A DNA stretch of 64,000 nucleotides from the NCBI GenBank assembly GCA_016789905.1, contig JAEUQC010000213.1:62001-126000 (forward strand), read 5' to 3'. Positions 1 through 8,787 of this stretch are shown one piece after another. The DNA comes from Bryobacterales bacterium (GTDB lineage: Bacteria; Acidobacteriota; Terriglobia; Bryobacterales; Bryobacteraceae). The translations under genes were made by a program, and so were the position numbers. Each line of letters opens with the position of its first letter. Positions within the stretch are counted from its first letter, which is position 1. The notes beneath the pieces were generated by a model that saw nothing but the letters and a program-made list of their open reading frames with translations, did not search any database and was not told where the DNA came from.

Positions 1-393
1 GCGGATAAGGTGGTGGCGGCGGGAAATGACCAGGTGTTTTTGACCGAGCGCGGAACCACGTTCGGCTACAACAACTTGGTTGTGGATATGCGGTCCCTGG
101 CCATCATGCGGAGCTTTGGTTTTCCGGTGGTGTTCGATGCGACGCACAGCGTGCAGATGCCGGGCGCGGCAGGCACGCAGAGCGGCGGGCAGCCGCAGTT
201 CATTGAACCGTTGGCGCGGGCGGCGGTGGCGGTGGGAGTAGACGCACTATTCGTGGAGGTACACGAAAACCCGGCCGAAGCTCTTTCGGACGGCGCGAAC
301 GCGCTACCGTTATCGGAGTTGGCCGGGTTTTGGAACCGCTTGTTGGAGATAGATGCCGTCACGCGACGGCATCTGACGCCAGCGACGGAATAG
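1..393 (+). CDS. kdsA: 3-deoxy-8-phosphooctulonate (KDO-8-P) synthase, C-terminal part
   Basis: The reading frame is open from the first base of the window to a TAG at 391-393, so the gene starts upstream and only about 130 C-terminal residues are visible. The segment LTERGTTFGYNNLVVDMRS, followed by FDATHSVQMPG and FVEVHENP, is the signature of the KdsA TIM barrel, which condenses phosphoenolpyruvate with arabinose-5-phosphate to give KDO-8-phosphate for the LPS inner core. This implies an outer membrane. Its stop codon directly abuts the stop of the convergent TolC-type gene, so there is no room for a separate terminator. The family assignment is secure. Confidence 0.93.
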   Translation, partial: ADKVVAAGNDQVFLTERGTTFGYNNLVVDMRSLAIMRSFGFPVVFDATHSVQMPGAAGTQSGGQPQFIEPLARAAVAVGVDALFVEVHENPAEALSDGANALPLSELAGFWNRLLEIDAVTRRHLTPATE

Positions 394-2118
394 CTACTGC
401 ACCTGAATGCCGCGATCGTCCAACAGATCGCCGGAAACGCGAAGCAGGTTGATCTGGTTTCGGCGGTACTGAATGGTGGTGTTGACAAGTTGCGCTTCGG
501 CGTTGACAAGGCGGGTTTGGGCGTCGAGCACGAAGAAGATGACGGAAGTACCGAGGTCGTACTTCTTCTGTTCGGCGTCGAGTTGCTTCTGGGCAAGATC
601 CCGGGCGACAGCGGCCAACTTGACCGACGCTTTTGAGGATTCCACCTGGCTGACGGCGTTGAGCACCTGCTGGCGGATGTTCTGTTCCAGCGAGCGGCGG
701 GAGAGCACGTCCTGGCGCTTGGTTAGAACGGCGTCGGCATAGTTGGCAGCGGCGGCGCGGTCACGAATGGGCAGTCGGAGCGTGAGGCCAAACTGGTAGA
801 TGGGGAAGTTGAAACCAAAGACCTGGTCCAGAGCGTCGGGGAAGCCGCCGCGGGTGACGACGATATCGGAGCCGTTGCGGGAGAAGAAATCGCCGCCACG
901 GCCGGTGGAGGTATAGGAGCCGCGTAGGCCGAGGTCCGGGCGGAGTGCATTGGAGGACTGTTTCAGAATGAGATCGTCCTGGCCGATGCGCTCAATGTTG
1001 GCACGAAGGTCCGGCCGCAAGCGGAGGGCCTTGGTCACGATGGCTTCGCGATCCATTTCCTTGTCGTCGGAGGGAGGAAGGGGAGTTTCGGTGAGGACGA
1101 TGGGCATGGTGCGGTATTTCGGATCGAGATCGGCGCCCATCTGACGGCGTAGCGAATCTTCAAACTGCTGGAGGCGATAGCGGGCCTGCAGCACCTGGAT
1201 TTCCGAAGAGGCATAGTTGGCTTCGGGCTGGTAAATGTCGAGCGGGCTGATGGCGCCGAGTTCGAGTTCCTTCTTTGAGCGCTTAAGCGCTTCGGCCGAG
1301 AGTTCGAGCGCTTTTTCCTGGACGCGCAGCGTTTCGCGGCCGCCGAGCAGATCCCAGTAGGCGTTTTCGGCGTTCGACATGAGGGTAAGCAACGTGTTGC
1401 GGAAGTTCTCGTCGGAGACCTTCAGGCGGCTACGAGCGATGGTGATGGGGAGACGGTTGATTTCCCTGCCCCGGTTGCGGAGGAGCGGCATGACGAAGCT
1501 GCCGGACATCTGTGCGTTGAGCGCGGGGTTGAAAAAGTTGAAGGAGTTGTTGGTGGAAGTCTTGTTGGCGTTGAACCCGGCGGTATATTGCAGGCCGCTA
1601 TCGAGGGTCTGCGTAAAGGCGAAGTTCATCGGCTGCACGAGCTGATTGAGAGTGTTGGCGCCTTCCAACTGGCTGGTGGACTGCGTTTTGGTGCGGGTGG
1701 AGGTAAAACTGCCGGTGAAAAAGGGGTCAAACGGCGCGTAAGCGCGGGTGATGGAATTCCGCGTGATTTCCACGTTAAGCCGCTGGATGTCGATGTCGAC
1801 GTTATTGGCGAGGACGAGTTGGAGATAGCTGCGAAGTGAGAGTTCGAGCTTGCCATCGACAATAAAATCGTCGAACTTGGAAACACCGCGCATTTCGACG
1901 GAGGGCATGGGTTCGGCGAAATGACGTTTGAACCAGTTCTGGCGCGGGAAGTAGGGCGCGTCGAGGAGGTCCGGATCCTTCTTGTTCGTGTGGGTGAAGG
2001 CCCGCTCCTGGTTGGGGATAACTCCGATGGAGGCGCCGGCGGGCGCCTGCCACGCGAATGAGGACTGGCAAACAAGGAGGGCGAGAGCCAGAGAGAGCAA
2101 TTGGCGTTGCGATTTCAT
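394..2118 (-). CDS. TolC-family outer-membrane efflux protein
   Basis: This 574-residue protein starts MKSQRQLLSLALALLVCQSS, a classical signal peptide with a likely cleavage after SSFA. After a short linker (DAPYFPRQNWFKRHF) the body has the two outer-membrane efflux protein (OEP) repeats: long amphipathic helices such as LRVQEKALELSAEALKRSKK and, at the end, ARDLAQKQLDAEQKKYDLG followed by the conserved LVNAEAQLVNTTIQYRRNQI. It should form the trimeric outer-membrane exit duct of a tripartite exporter. It is the last gene of the adaptor-permease operon, 20 nt after the permease. The substrate is not predictable. Confidence 0.9.
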   Translation of the reverse strand: MKSQRQLLSLALALLVCQSSFAWQAPAGASIGVIPNQERAFTHTNKKDPDLLDAPYFPRQNWFKRHFAEPMPSVEMRGVSKFDDFIVDGKLELSLRSYLQLVLANNVDIDIQRLNVEITRNSITRAYAPFDPFFTGSFTSTRTKTQSTSQLEGANTLNQLVQPMNFAFTQTLDSGLQYTAGFNANKTSTNNSFNFFNPALNAQMSGSFVMPLLRNRGREINRLPITIARSRLKVSDENFRNTLLTLMSNAENAYWDLLGGRETLRVQEKALELSAEALKRSKKELELGAISPLDIYQPEANYASSEIQVLQARYRLQQFEDSLRRQMGADLDPKYRTMPIVLTETPLPPSDDKEMDREAIVTKALRLRPDLRANIERIGQDDLILKQSSNALRPDLGLRGSYTSTGRGGDFFSRNGSDIVVTRGGFPDALDQVFGFNFPIYQFGLTLRLPIRDRAAAANYADAVLTKRQDVLSRRSLEQNIRQQVLNAVSQVESSKASVKLAAVARDLAQKQLDAEQKKYDLGTSVIFFVLDAQTRLVNAEAQLVNTTIQYRRNQINLLRVSGDLLDDRGIQVQ

Positions 2119-2138
2119 TGTGGAGATTCTTCTCGTTG

Positions 2139-3392
2139 TTATTCGTAGCGGATCGCTTCAATGGGGTCTAGACGGGCGGCTTGCATGGCCGGGTAAATAC
2201 CAAATACGAGGCCGATACCGCAAGAGACACCAAAGGCGACGGCGATGGAGGAGGTGGTGACAACGGTGGACCAACCGGCGGCGGACGCGATGATCTGAGA
2301 GAGGGTAACGCCGAAGATGATCCCCAGCAACCCGCCCATGATGGAAATGAGAACGGCTTCGGTGAGGAACTGGCGAATGATATCGCGTTGCTTGGCGCCG
2401 ATGGCGCGGCGAATACCAATTTCGCGGGTACGTTCCAGAACGGTGGCGAGCATGATGTTCATGATGCCGATACCGCCAACGAGCAGCGAAATACCGGCGA
2501 TACAGATCATGACGACGTTGAAAATGAACCCGGTACGGCGGCGCTGTTCGAGCAGACCGGCGGGGACGGTGATGGCGAAGTCGCCGGCGTCCTTGTGGGT
2601 GGCGGTGAGAATGGCGTTGATGATATTGGAGGTTTCAATCGAATCGGTGCCGGTTTTGACGCGGATGTACATGCCGTCGATTTCGTCCTTGAGGTAGGAG
2701 TTGGAATCTTCGAAGCGGCGCATGACGGTATTGAGAGGCGCGATGACCAGGTTGTTGCCCGAGGAAACCTCCAGGCCCTCGACCGAATCGGCGGTGGCCT
2801 GAGCGGCGAGCACGCCGACCACCTGGAGCCAGGTGTCATTGATCTTGACGAACTTGCCAACGGCCGGATCGAACCCGAGCAGGTTCACCTTGGCCGATTC
2901 GCCGAGGACGCAGACGGGGGCGGAACGGTCGTTGTCGTCTTCATTGAAGAACCGGCCTTCCACAACCTTCAAGCTGTTGATGGTCATGTAGTTTGGCAGA
3001 ACGCCGATGAGGACGGGCGGTTCGGCGCCGGTCTTTGGCAAAACCTTTTGCGGCTTGAATCGCTTCCGGGGGGTGAGCGCTTCCAGGCCCTGCACGTTTT
3101 CTGAAATGGAGCGGAAATCGCGGAACGACATGCCGGGCGATATGGCGCGGCGGGCCTGGAGTTCGTTGCGGTCAACGGCTTCTTTGGCTTCGATGATGAT
3201 GTTATTGACCCCGAGCAGATCGATATAACTCATCATCTCCTTCTGGGCACCGGCGGTGATGGACAACATGGCCACCACGGCGCCGACGCCGAAGATCATG
3301 CCGAGCATGGTCAATAAACTACGCAGCTTGTGGACTAACAAGCTGGCCAAGCCCATTTTTATTTCGGGCAAGATGTCGGCAAACATCGACAT
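2139..3392 (-). CDS. MacB/FtsX-type ABC transporter permease without fused ATPase
   Basis: The 417-residue protein has the MacB permease layout: an N-terminal membrane helix (about 20-45), a periplasmic MacB-PCD domain (about 50-275), and three C-terminal FtsX helices near 287-315, 335-365 and 380-405. The coupling segment VLERTREIGIRRAIGAKQRD between helices 2 and 3 is the family hallmark. Such permeases drive mechanotransmission to adaptor and TolC rather than transport through themselves. There is no Walker A or signature motif in it, so it needs a separate MacB/LolD-like ATPase, and none is encoded next to it. It lies 30 nt after the third adaptor and 20 nt before the TolC-type gene. Confidence 0.9.
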   Translation of the reverse strand: MSMFADILPEIKMGLASLLVHKLRSLLTMLGMIFGVGAVVAMLSITAGAQKEMMSYIDLLGVNNIIIEAKEAVDRNELQARRAISPGMSFRDFRSISENVQGLEALTPRKRFKPQKVLPKTGAEPPVLIGVLPNYMTINSLKVVEGRFFNEDDNDRSAPVCVLGESAKVNLLGFDPAVGKFVKINDTWLQVVGVLAAQATADSVEGLEVSSGNNLVIAPLNTVMRRFEDSNSYLKDEIDGMYIRVKTGTDSIETSNIINAILTATHKDAGDFAITVPAGLLEQRRRTGFIFNVVMICIAGISLLVGGIGIMNIMLATVLERTREIGIRRAIGAKQRDIIRQFLTEAVLISIMGGLLGIIFGVTLSQIIASAAGWSTVVTTSSIAVAFGVSCGIGLVFGIYPAMQAARLDPIEAIRYE

Positions 3393-3422
3393 TCGATTCA
3401 GGCTCCTCGGTAATTCTAAAGA

Positions 3423-5390
3423 CTAAGACTTCCCGCCAGGCAGAGCGTTCATGGGGCCGCCGGAGCCGCCCTTATCCTCACTCTTCTGCTTGGTACCGGG
3501 TTTGGCTTCTGGGTTGGCCATGGCGATGATTTCGCCGGCTTTGATGCCCTCGAGCACGACGAGCGTGGATTCGCTTCGCTTGCCGATCTTGATGGGACGC
3601 GAAACAAACTTCTGGCCTTCCTTCACGTAGACAACGAGTTTGTTTTCCTTTTCAAAAACGGCCTGCGCCGGGATGTGAATGGCGTTGGGGATCTTTTCGA
3701 CGATGATTTCAACGTCGGCCAAAAGGCCTGGGCGAAGAAGTACATCAAGGGTCGAGTCCTGATCGGGGGGAGGGGGAAGCTTCGCGTTCTTCAGGTCGGC
3801 GTCGGAGAAACGGCCGGAGCCGCCACCCATGCCCGGGAAACCGCCGCCCATACCCGGGAAGCCGCCACCACCGCCTTCTCCGCGTCTGCGCCGGCCTTCG
3901 CCCCCGCCAGCCTGCGCCGTCTCCGGCTTGGAGGGATCGGGCTTGGCACCAGCGGGACGGCCGGCACCGGGAGTGCGTCCCATCTTGGCCATTACGTCCT
4001 GCATCAGCTTGGTTCGTTCTTCGGCGGAAAGATCCTGCATGCTGCGACCCTTGAGAGCGGCCTGCATGGCTTCGCGCATTTTGGCGCGATCTTCCTGGGA
4101 CATGCCCGAACCGCCGCCCGCTCCGCCGGGAGCCCCGGCACCACCGGCGAAAGTCATGGTTCGGCCGCCTCGCTGGCCACCGCCACCGGTCTGCGCGTCA
4201 CCGCCGCCCATACCGCCAGCCATGCCGCCTCCCATGCCACCGGCCATTCCGCCTCCCATGGCGGGCATTCCAGGAATGCCAGGCATTCCGCCACCAAAGG
4301 CCATGGAGGTGACCGGGGGTTTCTTCCGGTTGGCTTCCGCGGTAGCAAGAATTCGCTGAATCTGATCTGGCTTGGCGCCGAGCTTGGTGAGCAACTCCTT
4401 CATGTCGATGGTGAACACAACGTCAAACTTCTTGGCCGGGTCCGAGGACATGACGCTCGCGCTGGCCGTGGACGACATGGTTTTGATGTGGCCTCGGAAT
4501 CGTTCGTTCGGAACGGCGTCCAGACCGAGAATCACTTCCTGGTTCTCGCTGAGGTTCGCGCGATCCAATTCGCCAACGCGGGCAACGACTTCGAGTTCCG
4601 ACAGGTCGAGCACGTCGGCGATGGGCATACCGGGCTGCACCTGATCGCCTTCGCGAATATCGGGCACGTCGAAACCAAAACCCATACGGCTGGAACTGTT
4701 CTGTCGAACGGCGACCAGCCCGCTCATGGGCGCAAGCACCTTCACCTGATTCAGGCGGGAACGGGCACGGGCCATTTCCAGCAGCGCTTTCTGTTTCCGT
4801 TCGCGCAAAACGGCGAGTTCCGCTTCGGCCTGTTCCTGGCGGGACTTGATGTCGCTCTGTAACTGGCTTAAGCGCCGCTTGGCCTCTTCCAGGTTTAACT
4901 GGTTCTTTTTCTGGTCGATGGGAGAAAGCAGTTCGTTGCGCTTTACTTCGAGTTCCGAGCGGCGAACCGAATAACGGGCGCGGAGCAGTTCCACCTGGTC
5001 CTGATTGTTGCGAATGGCCAGATCGGCTTCCGATTTCTTGTACTGCTCGTCGATCTGATCGATTTCCAACTGCTTTTCTTCCACGCTGGAAACGAGTTCG
5101 GCATCGTCGAATTCGATGACCAGATCCTTTTCCTTGGCAAAGGAACCCACTTCCGCCAACCGGGTGACTTGCACGGTTCCGAAGAGATTGGGCGCGGTCA
5201 GGGTGGCCGATCGGACGGCGCGCAGTTCGCCGCGGGCGAACGTCCGGACCACAACCTCACCCTGCTGCACTTTGGCGGTGGCGATCGTTTGCTGGCGTTC
5301 GGCGCCGATCTGCGGCATGTACCGATACGCGCCATAGCCCAAGCCAACGATCAGAACGAGCAGGAAGAGACGGATGATGATTTTCTTCAC
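3423..5390 (-). CDS. HlyD/RND-type periplasmic adaptor with a Gly/Met-rich insertion
   Basis: This is a 655-residue adaptor. It has an N-terminal membrane anchor (about 1-25, IIIRLFLLVLIVGLGYGAYRY), a lipoyl half-domain, a long coiled-coil hairpin (about 100-210) and the second lipoyl half (VLAPMSGLVAVRQN). The beta-barrel and membrane-proximal regions end with AIHIPAQAVFEKENKLVVYV. From about residue 362 to 528 it is interrupted by low-complexity sequence: GGM/GMP repeats, then a charged Met-containing helix (about 425-470), then GGGFPGM repeats and a basic RRRR patch. Without this insert it would be near the usual 400-480 residues. It is the third of three tandem adaptors, 18 nt after the second. 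Confidence 0.88.
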   Translation of the reverse strand: MKKIIIRLFLLVLIVGLGYGAYRYMPQIGAERQQTIATAKVQQGEVVVRTFARGELRAVRSATLTAPNLFGTVQVTRLAEVGSFAKEKDLVIEFDDAELVSSVEEKQLEIDQIDEQYKKSEADLAIRNNQDQVELLRARYSVRRSELEVKRNELLSPIDQKKNQLNLEEAKRRLSQLQSDIKSRQEQAEAELAVLRERKQKALLEMARARSRLNQVKVLAPMSGLVAVRQNSSSRMGFGFDVPDIREGDQVQPGMPIADVLDLSELEVVARVGELDRANLSENQEVILGLDAVPNERFRGHIKTMSSTASASVMSSDPAKKFDVVFTIDMKELLTKLGAKPDQIQRILATAEANRKKPPVTSMAFGGGMPGIPGMPAMGGGMAGGMGGGMAGGMGGGDAQTGGGGQRGGRTMTFAGGAGAPGGAGGGSGMSQEDRAKMREAMQAALKGRSMQDLSAEERTKLMQDVMAKMGRTPGAGRPAGAKPDPSKPETAQAGGGEGRRRRGEGGGGGFPGMGGGFPGMGGGSGRFSDADLKNAKLPPPPDQDSTLDVLLRPGLLADVEIIVEKIPNAIHIPAQAVFEKENKLVVYVKEGQKFVSRPIKIGKRSESTLVVLEGIKAGEIIAMANPEAKPGTKQKSEDKGGSGGPMNALPGGKS

Positions 5391-5408
5391 GGGATTTCCT
5401 ATACGGAG

Positions 5409-6713
5409 TTAGAGCTTCTTGGCGCGTTTGGCGACTTCGTTGGGGTCTTCCATGGCGATGACTTCGCCGGCCTTCAGACCTTTAAGAACCACCAGATCGG
5501 TGTCGTTCCGCTTACCGACTTCGATCTGCCGGATTTCGAAGCCTTCCCCTTTTTGCACCCAGACGGCCGGCTTGCCCTTGTTCATGAAGCTCGCCCGGGA
5601 GGGGATGAGCAGGGAGTTCGGCTCGCTTTCAATGATGATCTCCGCGCTGCAGCTCATGCCGGGCCGGAGGCGAGGATCGACTTTCGCCAGCGTGGCACGA
5701 GCCGGGAACGTCTTTTCTGTAAGTCCCATGCCTTTGAAAATCACGGCGGCGATGGGGCTGATCCAATCCAGGCCGGCGTTGAACTCGACTTCAGGGATGG
5801 CGTCAACGCGGACACGGAGCGCCTGGCCGAGTTGGAGCTTGCCGCGATCCACTTCATCGAGCTTCAGTTCCACGCGCATCTGAGAGAGATCGGGAATTTC
5901 GGCGATAGCAGCGCCGGTCCAGGCGCGGTCGCCTTCCTTGAACGGAGGGGGCGTGGAGCCGAACGAACCAGCGGTTCGCGTATTGGGGAGAATATTGACG
6001 ATGCCGTCCATGGGAGCGACAATCTTCATGCGCGACAGGTAGCCCTTGGCGCGTTCGACGTCACGGACGGTCTTATCCTTCTTGCTGTCCAGTCGATCAA
6101 GGTCTGCCTGCTGAGTGGTTTTGTGCGCCTTCACGGTTACGTTCACCTGTTCCAGGTCCCCTTCGGCGGTGCCAACGTCGATCCGGTTCTTCTTGCCTTC
6201 GATTTCAGAAAGAATTTCGGCCTTGGAGGCTTCCAGTTTGGCGCGGTCGACGTTATAGCCGGCCGTCATCTGGTTCATCGCATCCATTTCCTTTGTGATG
6301 CGGTGGGAAGCCTGCATCTGTACGATTTCCTTGTCCACCGTACGAACCGACGTGGCACGGTCCAGGTAATACTGTTCCTGCTGCGCGGCGTCGAATTCGA
6401 TCACCGTCTGGCCCTTCCGGACCGGTTTGCCGGATTCGGCCAGCAACACGATACGGGGGTCCGGAATCTGAGGGGCGGAGAGAACAACGGAGCGCGAACT
6501 GCGAACTTCGCCACGGGTTTTCACCGATATGACGAATTCCGCCTGGCGGACGCGGGCCACGGGAACCTCAACTTTGGTCTGGCCGGTGTAGCGATAGGCC
6601 GCCCAGCCACCCGCGGCAAGGATGCCGAGCGACAAAACCATCGTTATCAATCGGCGCCGGTTTCCGGACGCAGACTGCCCGAGACGCACTTTTGGCTTGA
6701 TATCTTTCGACAT
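5409..6713 (-). CDS. HlyD/RND-type periplasmic adaptor, normal length
   Basis: This 434-residue protein has a cytoplasmic basic N-terminus, one membrane anchor (about 20-40), a lipoyl domain (VRKGQTVIEFDAAQQEQYYL), an alpha-helical hairpin (about 105-210), the lipoyl closure MKIVAPMDGIVNILPNTRTA and beta-barrel and membrane-proximal domains ending in KAGEVIAMEDPNEVAK. It is of ordinary size and has no low-complexity insert, unlike its two neighbours. An AAGG ribosome-binding site lies 5-6 nt before the ATG. It is the middle adaptor of the operon. Three consecutive, clearly diverged adaptors suggest either a hetero-oligomeric adaptor ring or separate pumps sharing one permease and duct. Confidence 0.9.
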   Translation of the reverse strand: MSKDIKPKVRLGQSASGNRRRLITMVLSLGILAAGGWAAYRYTGQTKVEVPVARVRQAEFVISVKTRGEVRSSRSVVLSAPQIPDPRIVLLAESGKPVRKGQTVIEFDAAQQEQYYLDRATSVRTVDKEIVQMQASHRITKEMDAMNQMTAGYNVDRAKLEASKAEILSEIEGKKNRIDVGTAEGDLEQVNVTVKAHKTTQQADLDRLDSKKDKTVRDVERAKGYLSRMKIVAPMDGIVNILPNTRTAGSFGSTPPPFKEGDRAWTGAAIAEIPDLSQMRVELKLDEVDRGKLQLGQALRVRVDAIPEVEFNAGLDWISPIAAVIFKGMGLTEKTFPARATLAKVDPRLRPGMSCSAEIIIESEPNSLLIPSRASFMNKGKPAVWVQKGEGFEIRQIEVGKRNDTDLVVLKGLKAGEVIAMEDPNEVAKRAKKL

Positions 6714-6747
6714 AGACCTTCCAAACAGATTTTTTGACGGAAAACGG

Positions 6748-8643
6748 TTAGCTGGCGGCGGAGGCTGGAGGCGCAGCCGTGGCGGGAGGCTCCAGCGCGA
6801 CCACTTCCCCTGGCTTTATGCCACCGCGAATGGCCGCATGGGTGTTGCTGAGCAGGCCGAGTTCGATGTCACGGCGATCCCAGCCGCCAGCGGCGTTACG
6901 AACCATAACAAAGGGTTTCGGCGCGGCGCCGGCCAGAGAAGTGTCCAACATAATGGCTTCGGCCGGGACGACGGTGGCCGCGTCGGCTTCCTCCAGGACG
7001 ACGTCGGCGCTGACGCTGAGGTCCGGAATGATGCGGGGATCGAGTTTATCGAGCCGCAGCCTGACGGCGACATCCTTCTTGAAACTGCCGCGTGTACCGG
7101 CAGACTTGGTGATGGCGCCGATGGTGACAAGATGAGCGGGGAGTTCGAGGCCAGGGAAGGCGTCGAAGCGGATCCTTGCTTTCTGGCCGAGCCGGAGATT
7201 CTGCACATCCACCTGGTTCACGTTGGCGTTGATGATCATAGACGACGGGTCAACCACCTGCATAAACATCATGCCGGGGTAGATTTGATCGCCCTGCTGA
7301 ATGGCACCGAAATCGCCGGCGCGGAATGTGTTTTGGACAACGACGAGACCGTCCATCGGCGCTTTCAGCACCATACGGTCCGCATTGGCCTGGGCACGGC
7401 GCAGTTCCAGTTTGGAGGCGGAGAGCTCCAGATCGGCCACCTTCAGGGTGGCGCGTTCCCCGATATCCACATAGCGGGCCGCTTCTTGCAACTGCTTCAA
7501 ATTGGCCTTTGCCTCTTCAAGGGCAAGGCGCAGCCGTTCGGAATCGATGGCGCTGCGGACGGGCAGCGTTTTCATATCGAGTTCGGACTTCTCCACCAGA
7601 TTCCTGGCCGCCAGGATCTGCTGATCGTAGGATTTGCGCGTAACTTCCAGATTGGCCACGCTGGCCTTCATGGAGTTCTCGGACTGATCGACGTTTGCCT
7701 TCTGATCGTCCAGACGGAGCAGCATGTATTGGCGATCAAACTCCGCCACGGTATCACCTTTGGCGACGCGGGAACCATTCGGGGCCAGCATTTGCAACTG
7801 CATCATAAAGTCGCTGCCGCCGCGGCCGCCGCCACCGGTTCCGCCGCCACCTCCACCACCGCCGCCGCCGGGAATGGAACCGGAAGTGGAGCCGAGGCCA
7901 TCGCTGCCGAGAGTGGAGGAACTGGAGGCCCCGCTGGTGCGCGTGGAACGGGCAGCGGTACTGACACGCGCCGCGCCGCCGGACGCGGTTCTGGCCGAGC
8001 GTAACCCGCCGCCACTACTGCTGCCGGCCGAAGAGGCGAGCGTATCGCCGCCACCGGAGAACCCGGAACTGGCGCCGGAACCGCCGGAAGCGGCGCCGGA
8101 CGTGCTGGCTAACGCCGTACCGGCGGAAGCCGAAGAAGTCGAGCCGGAAGAACGCGAAGTGGAAGAAGAAGAACCGCCGCTATTGCTGGAACCGCCACCA
8201 CCGCCGGAGGTTGTAACCGTCACGCCGCCACGGCCGGACATTTGGACGGAAACCGTGCCGCCCGAACCGCCACGGCCGCCGCGAAGGGAGGGCGCGATCA
8301 AAGAAACGTATTTCTCCGCCGCAGTGACACCGGTGAGGCGGAGGGTCTTGGCAATGGGAGCCGATTGCGCGGGGGCGGTGCGAACGGCAACAACATTCGC
8401 TTGCGCGGCTTCCTGCTGCCGCTTTTGCCAAGTCATGTAGCCCGCCGCCGCCAAGGCCCCGAGCGCGAGGCCCCAGATCCAGATCTTCGATCCGCGTCGC
8501 GGAAGCTCAGGCGGTGCAACAACTTGCGGGCCAGCGCCGGAGGGCGCCGCGGGAGACGGCTGCAGGTTCGGCAGACTGGCGCCCGACATCTGCATCGGAT
8601 TGAGGGTTAAGCCGGAATTCGTGTCGGATTGTGGAAAGGACAT
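6748..8643 (-). CDS. HlyD/RND-type periplasmic adaptor with a Gly/Ser-rich insertion
   Basis: I place the start at the ATG of MSFPQSD (8643), because GAGGAG lies 8 nt upstream of it; a GTG at 8652 is too close to that site. The product is 631 residues. It has a Pro-rich cytoplasmic tail, one membrane anchor (about 45-65, WIWGLALGALAAAGYM) and the start of a lipoyl domain. This is interrupted at about 118-276 by almost pure Gly/Ser/Thr/Ala sequence with a poly-Gly tract. The lipoyl domain then resumes (RVAKGDTVAEFDRQYMLLRL), followed by a coiled-coil hairpin and KAPMDGLVVVQNTFRAGDFG. It is the first gene of the operon, downstream of rho. Confidence 0.87.
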   Translation of the reverse strand: MSFPQSDTNSGLTLNPMQMSGASLPNLQPSPAAPSGAGPQVVAPPELPRRGSKIWIWGLALGALAAAGYMTWQKRQQEAAQANVVAVRTAPAQSAPIAKTLRLTGVTAAEKYVSLIAPSLRGGRGGSGGTVSVQMSGRGGVTVTTSGGGGGSSNSGGSSSSTSRSSGSTSSASAGTALASTSGAASGGSGASSGFSGGGDTLASSAGSSSGGGLRSARTASGGAARVSTAARSTRTSGASSSSTLGSDGLGSTSGSIPGGGGGGGGGGTGGGGRGGSDFMMQLQMLAPNGSRVAKGDTVAEFDRQYMLLRLDDQKANVDQSENSMKASVANLEVTRKSYDQQILAARNLVEKSELDMKTLPVRSAIDSERLRLALEEAKANLKQLQEAARYVDIGERATLKVADLELSASKLELRRAQANADRMVLKAPMDGLVVVQNTFRAGDFGAIQQGDQIYPGMMFMQVVDPSSMIINANVNQVDVQNLRLGQKARIRFDAFPGLELPAHLVTIGAITKSAGTRGSFKKDVAVRLRLDKLDPRIIPDLSVSADVVLEEADAATVVPAEAIMLDTSLAGAAPKPFVMVRNAAGGWDRRDIELGLLSNTHAAIRGGIKPGEVVALEPPATAAPPASAAS

Positions 8644-8744
8644 CAGTTGCACTCCTCGCCGCGGGGCGCTTGCCCATGCGGGCAGGGGTTCTTAACAGCT
8701 ATGACGACATCTTAACTGAAAAGGTTATGGGGGAGTGGCGATTA

Positions 8745-8772
8745 GTATTACGCTTCGCAGCGGAAATCGCAA
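8745..8772 (-). promoter_or_regulatory. Candidate sigma-70 promoter of the adaptor/permease/TolC operon
   Basis: On the minus strand TTGCGA (8767-8772) and TAATAC (8745-8750) are separated by 16 bp, about 100 nt upstream of the first adaptor and just past the rho stop. This is a visual match only; transcription could also come through from rho. Confidence 0.4.
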
Positions 8773-8787
8773 CCAAAATTGGTACTA

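Noticed and set aside
5169..8004. Long plus-strand open frames (about 520 and 460 codons) opposite the adaptor genes
   Set aside because: They are mirror frames of GC-rich genes; their translations are low-complexity or unlike any family, and the minus-strand genes have clear domains and starts.
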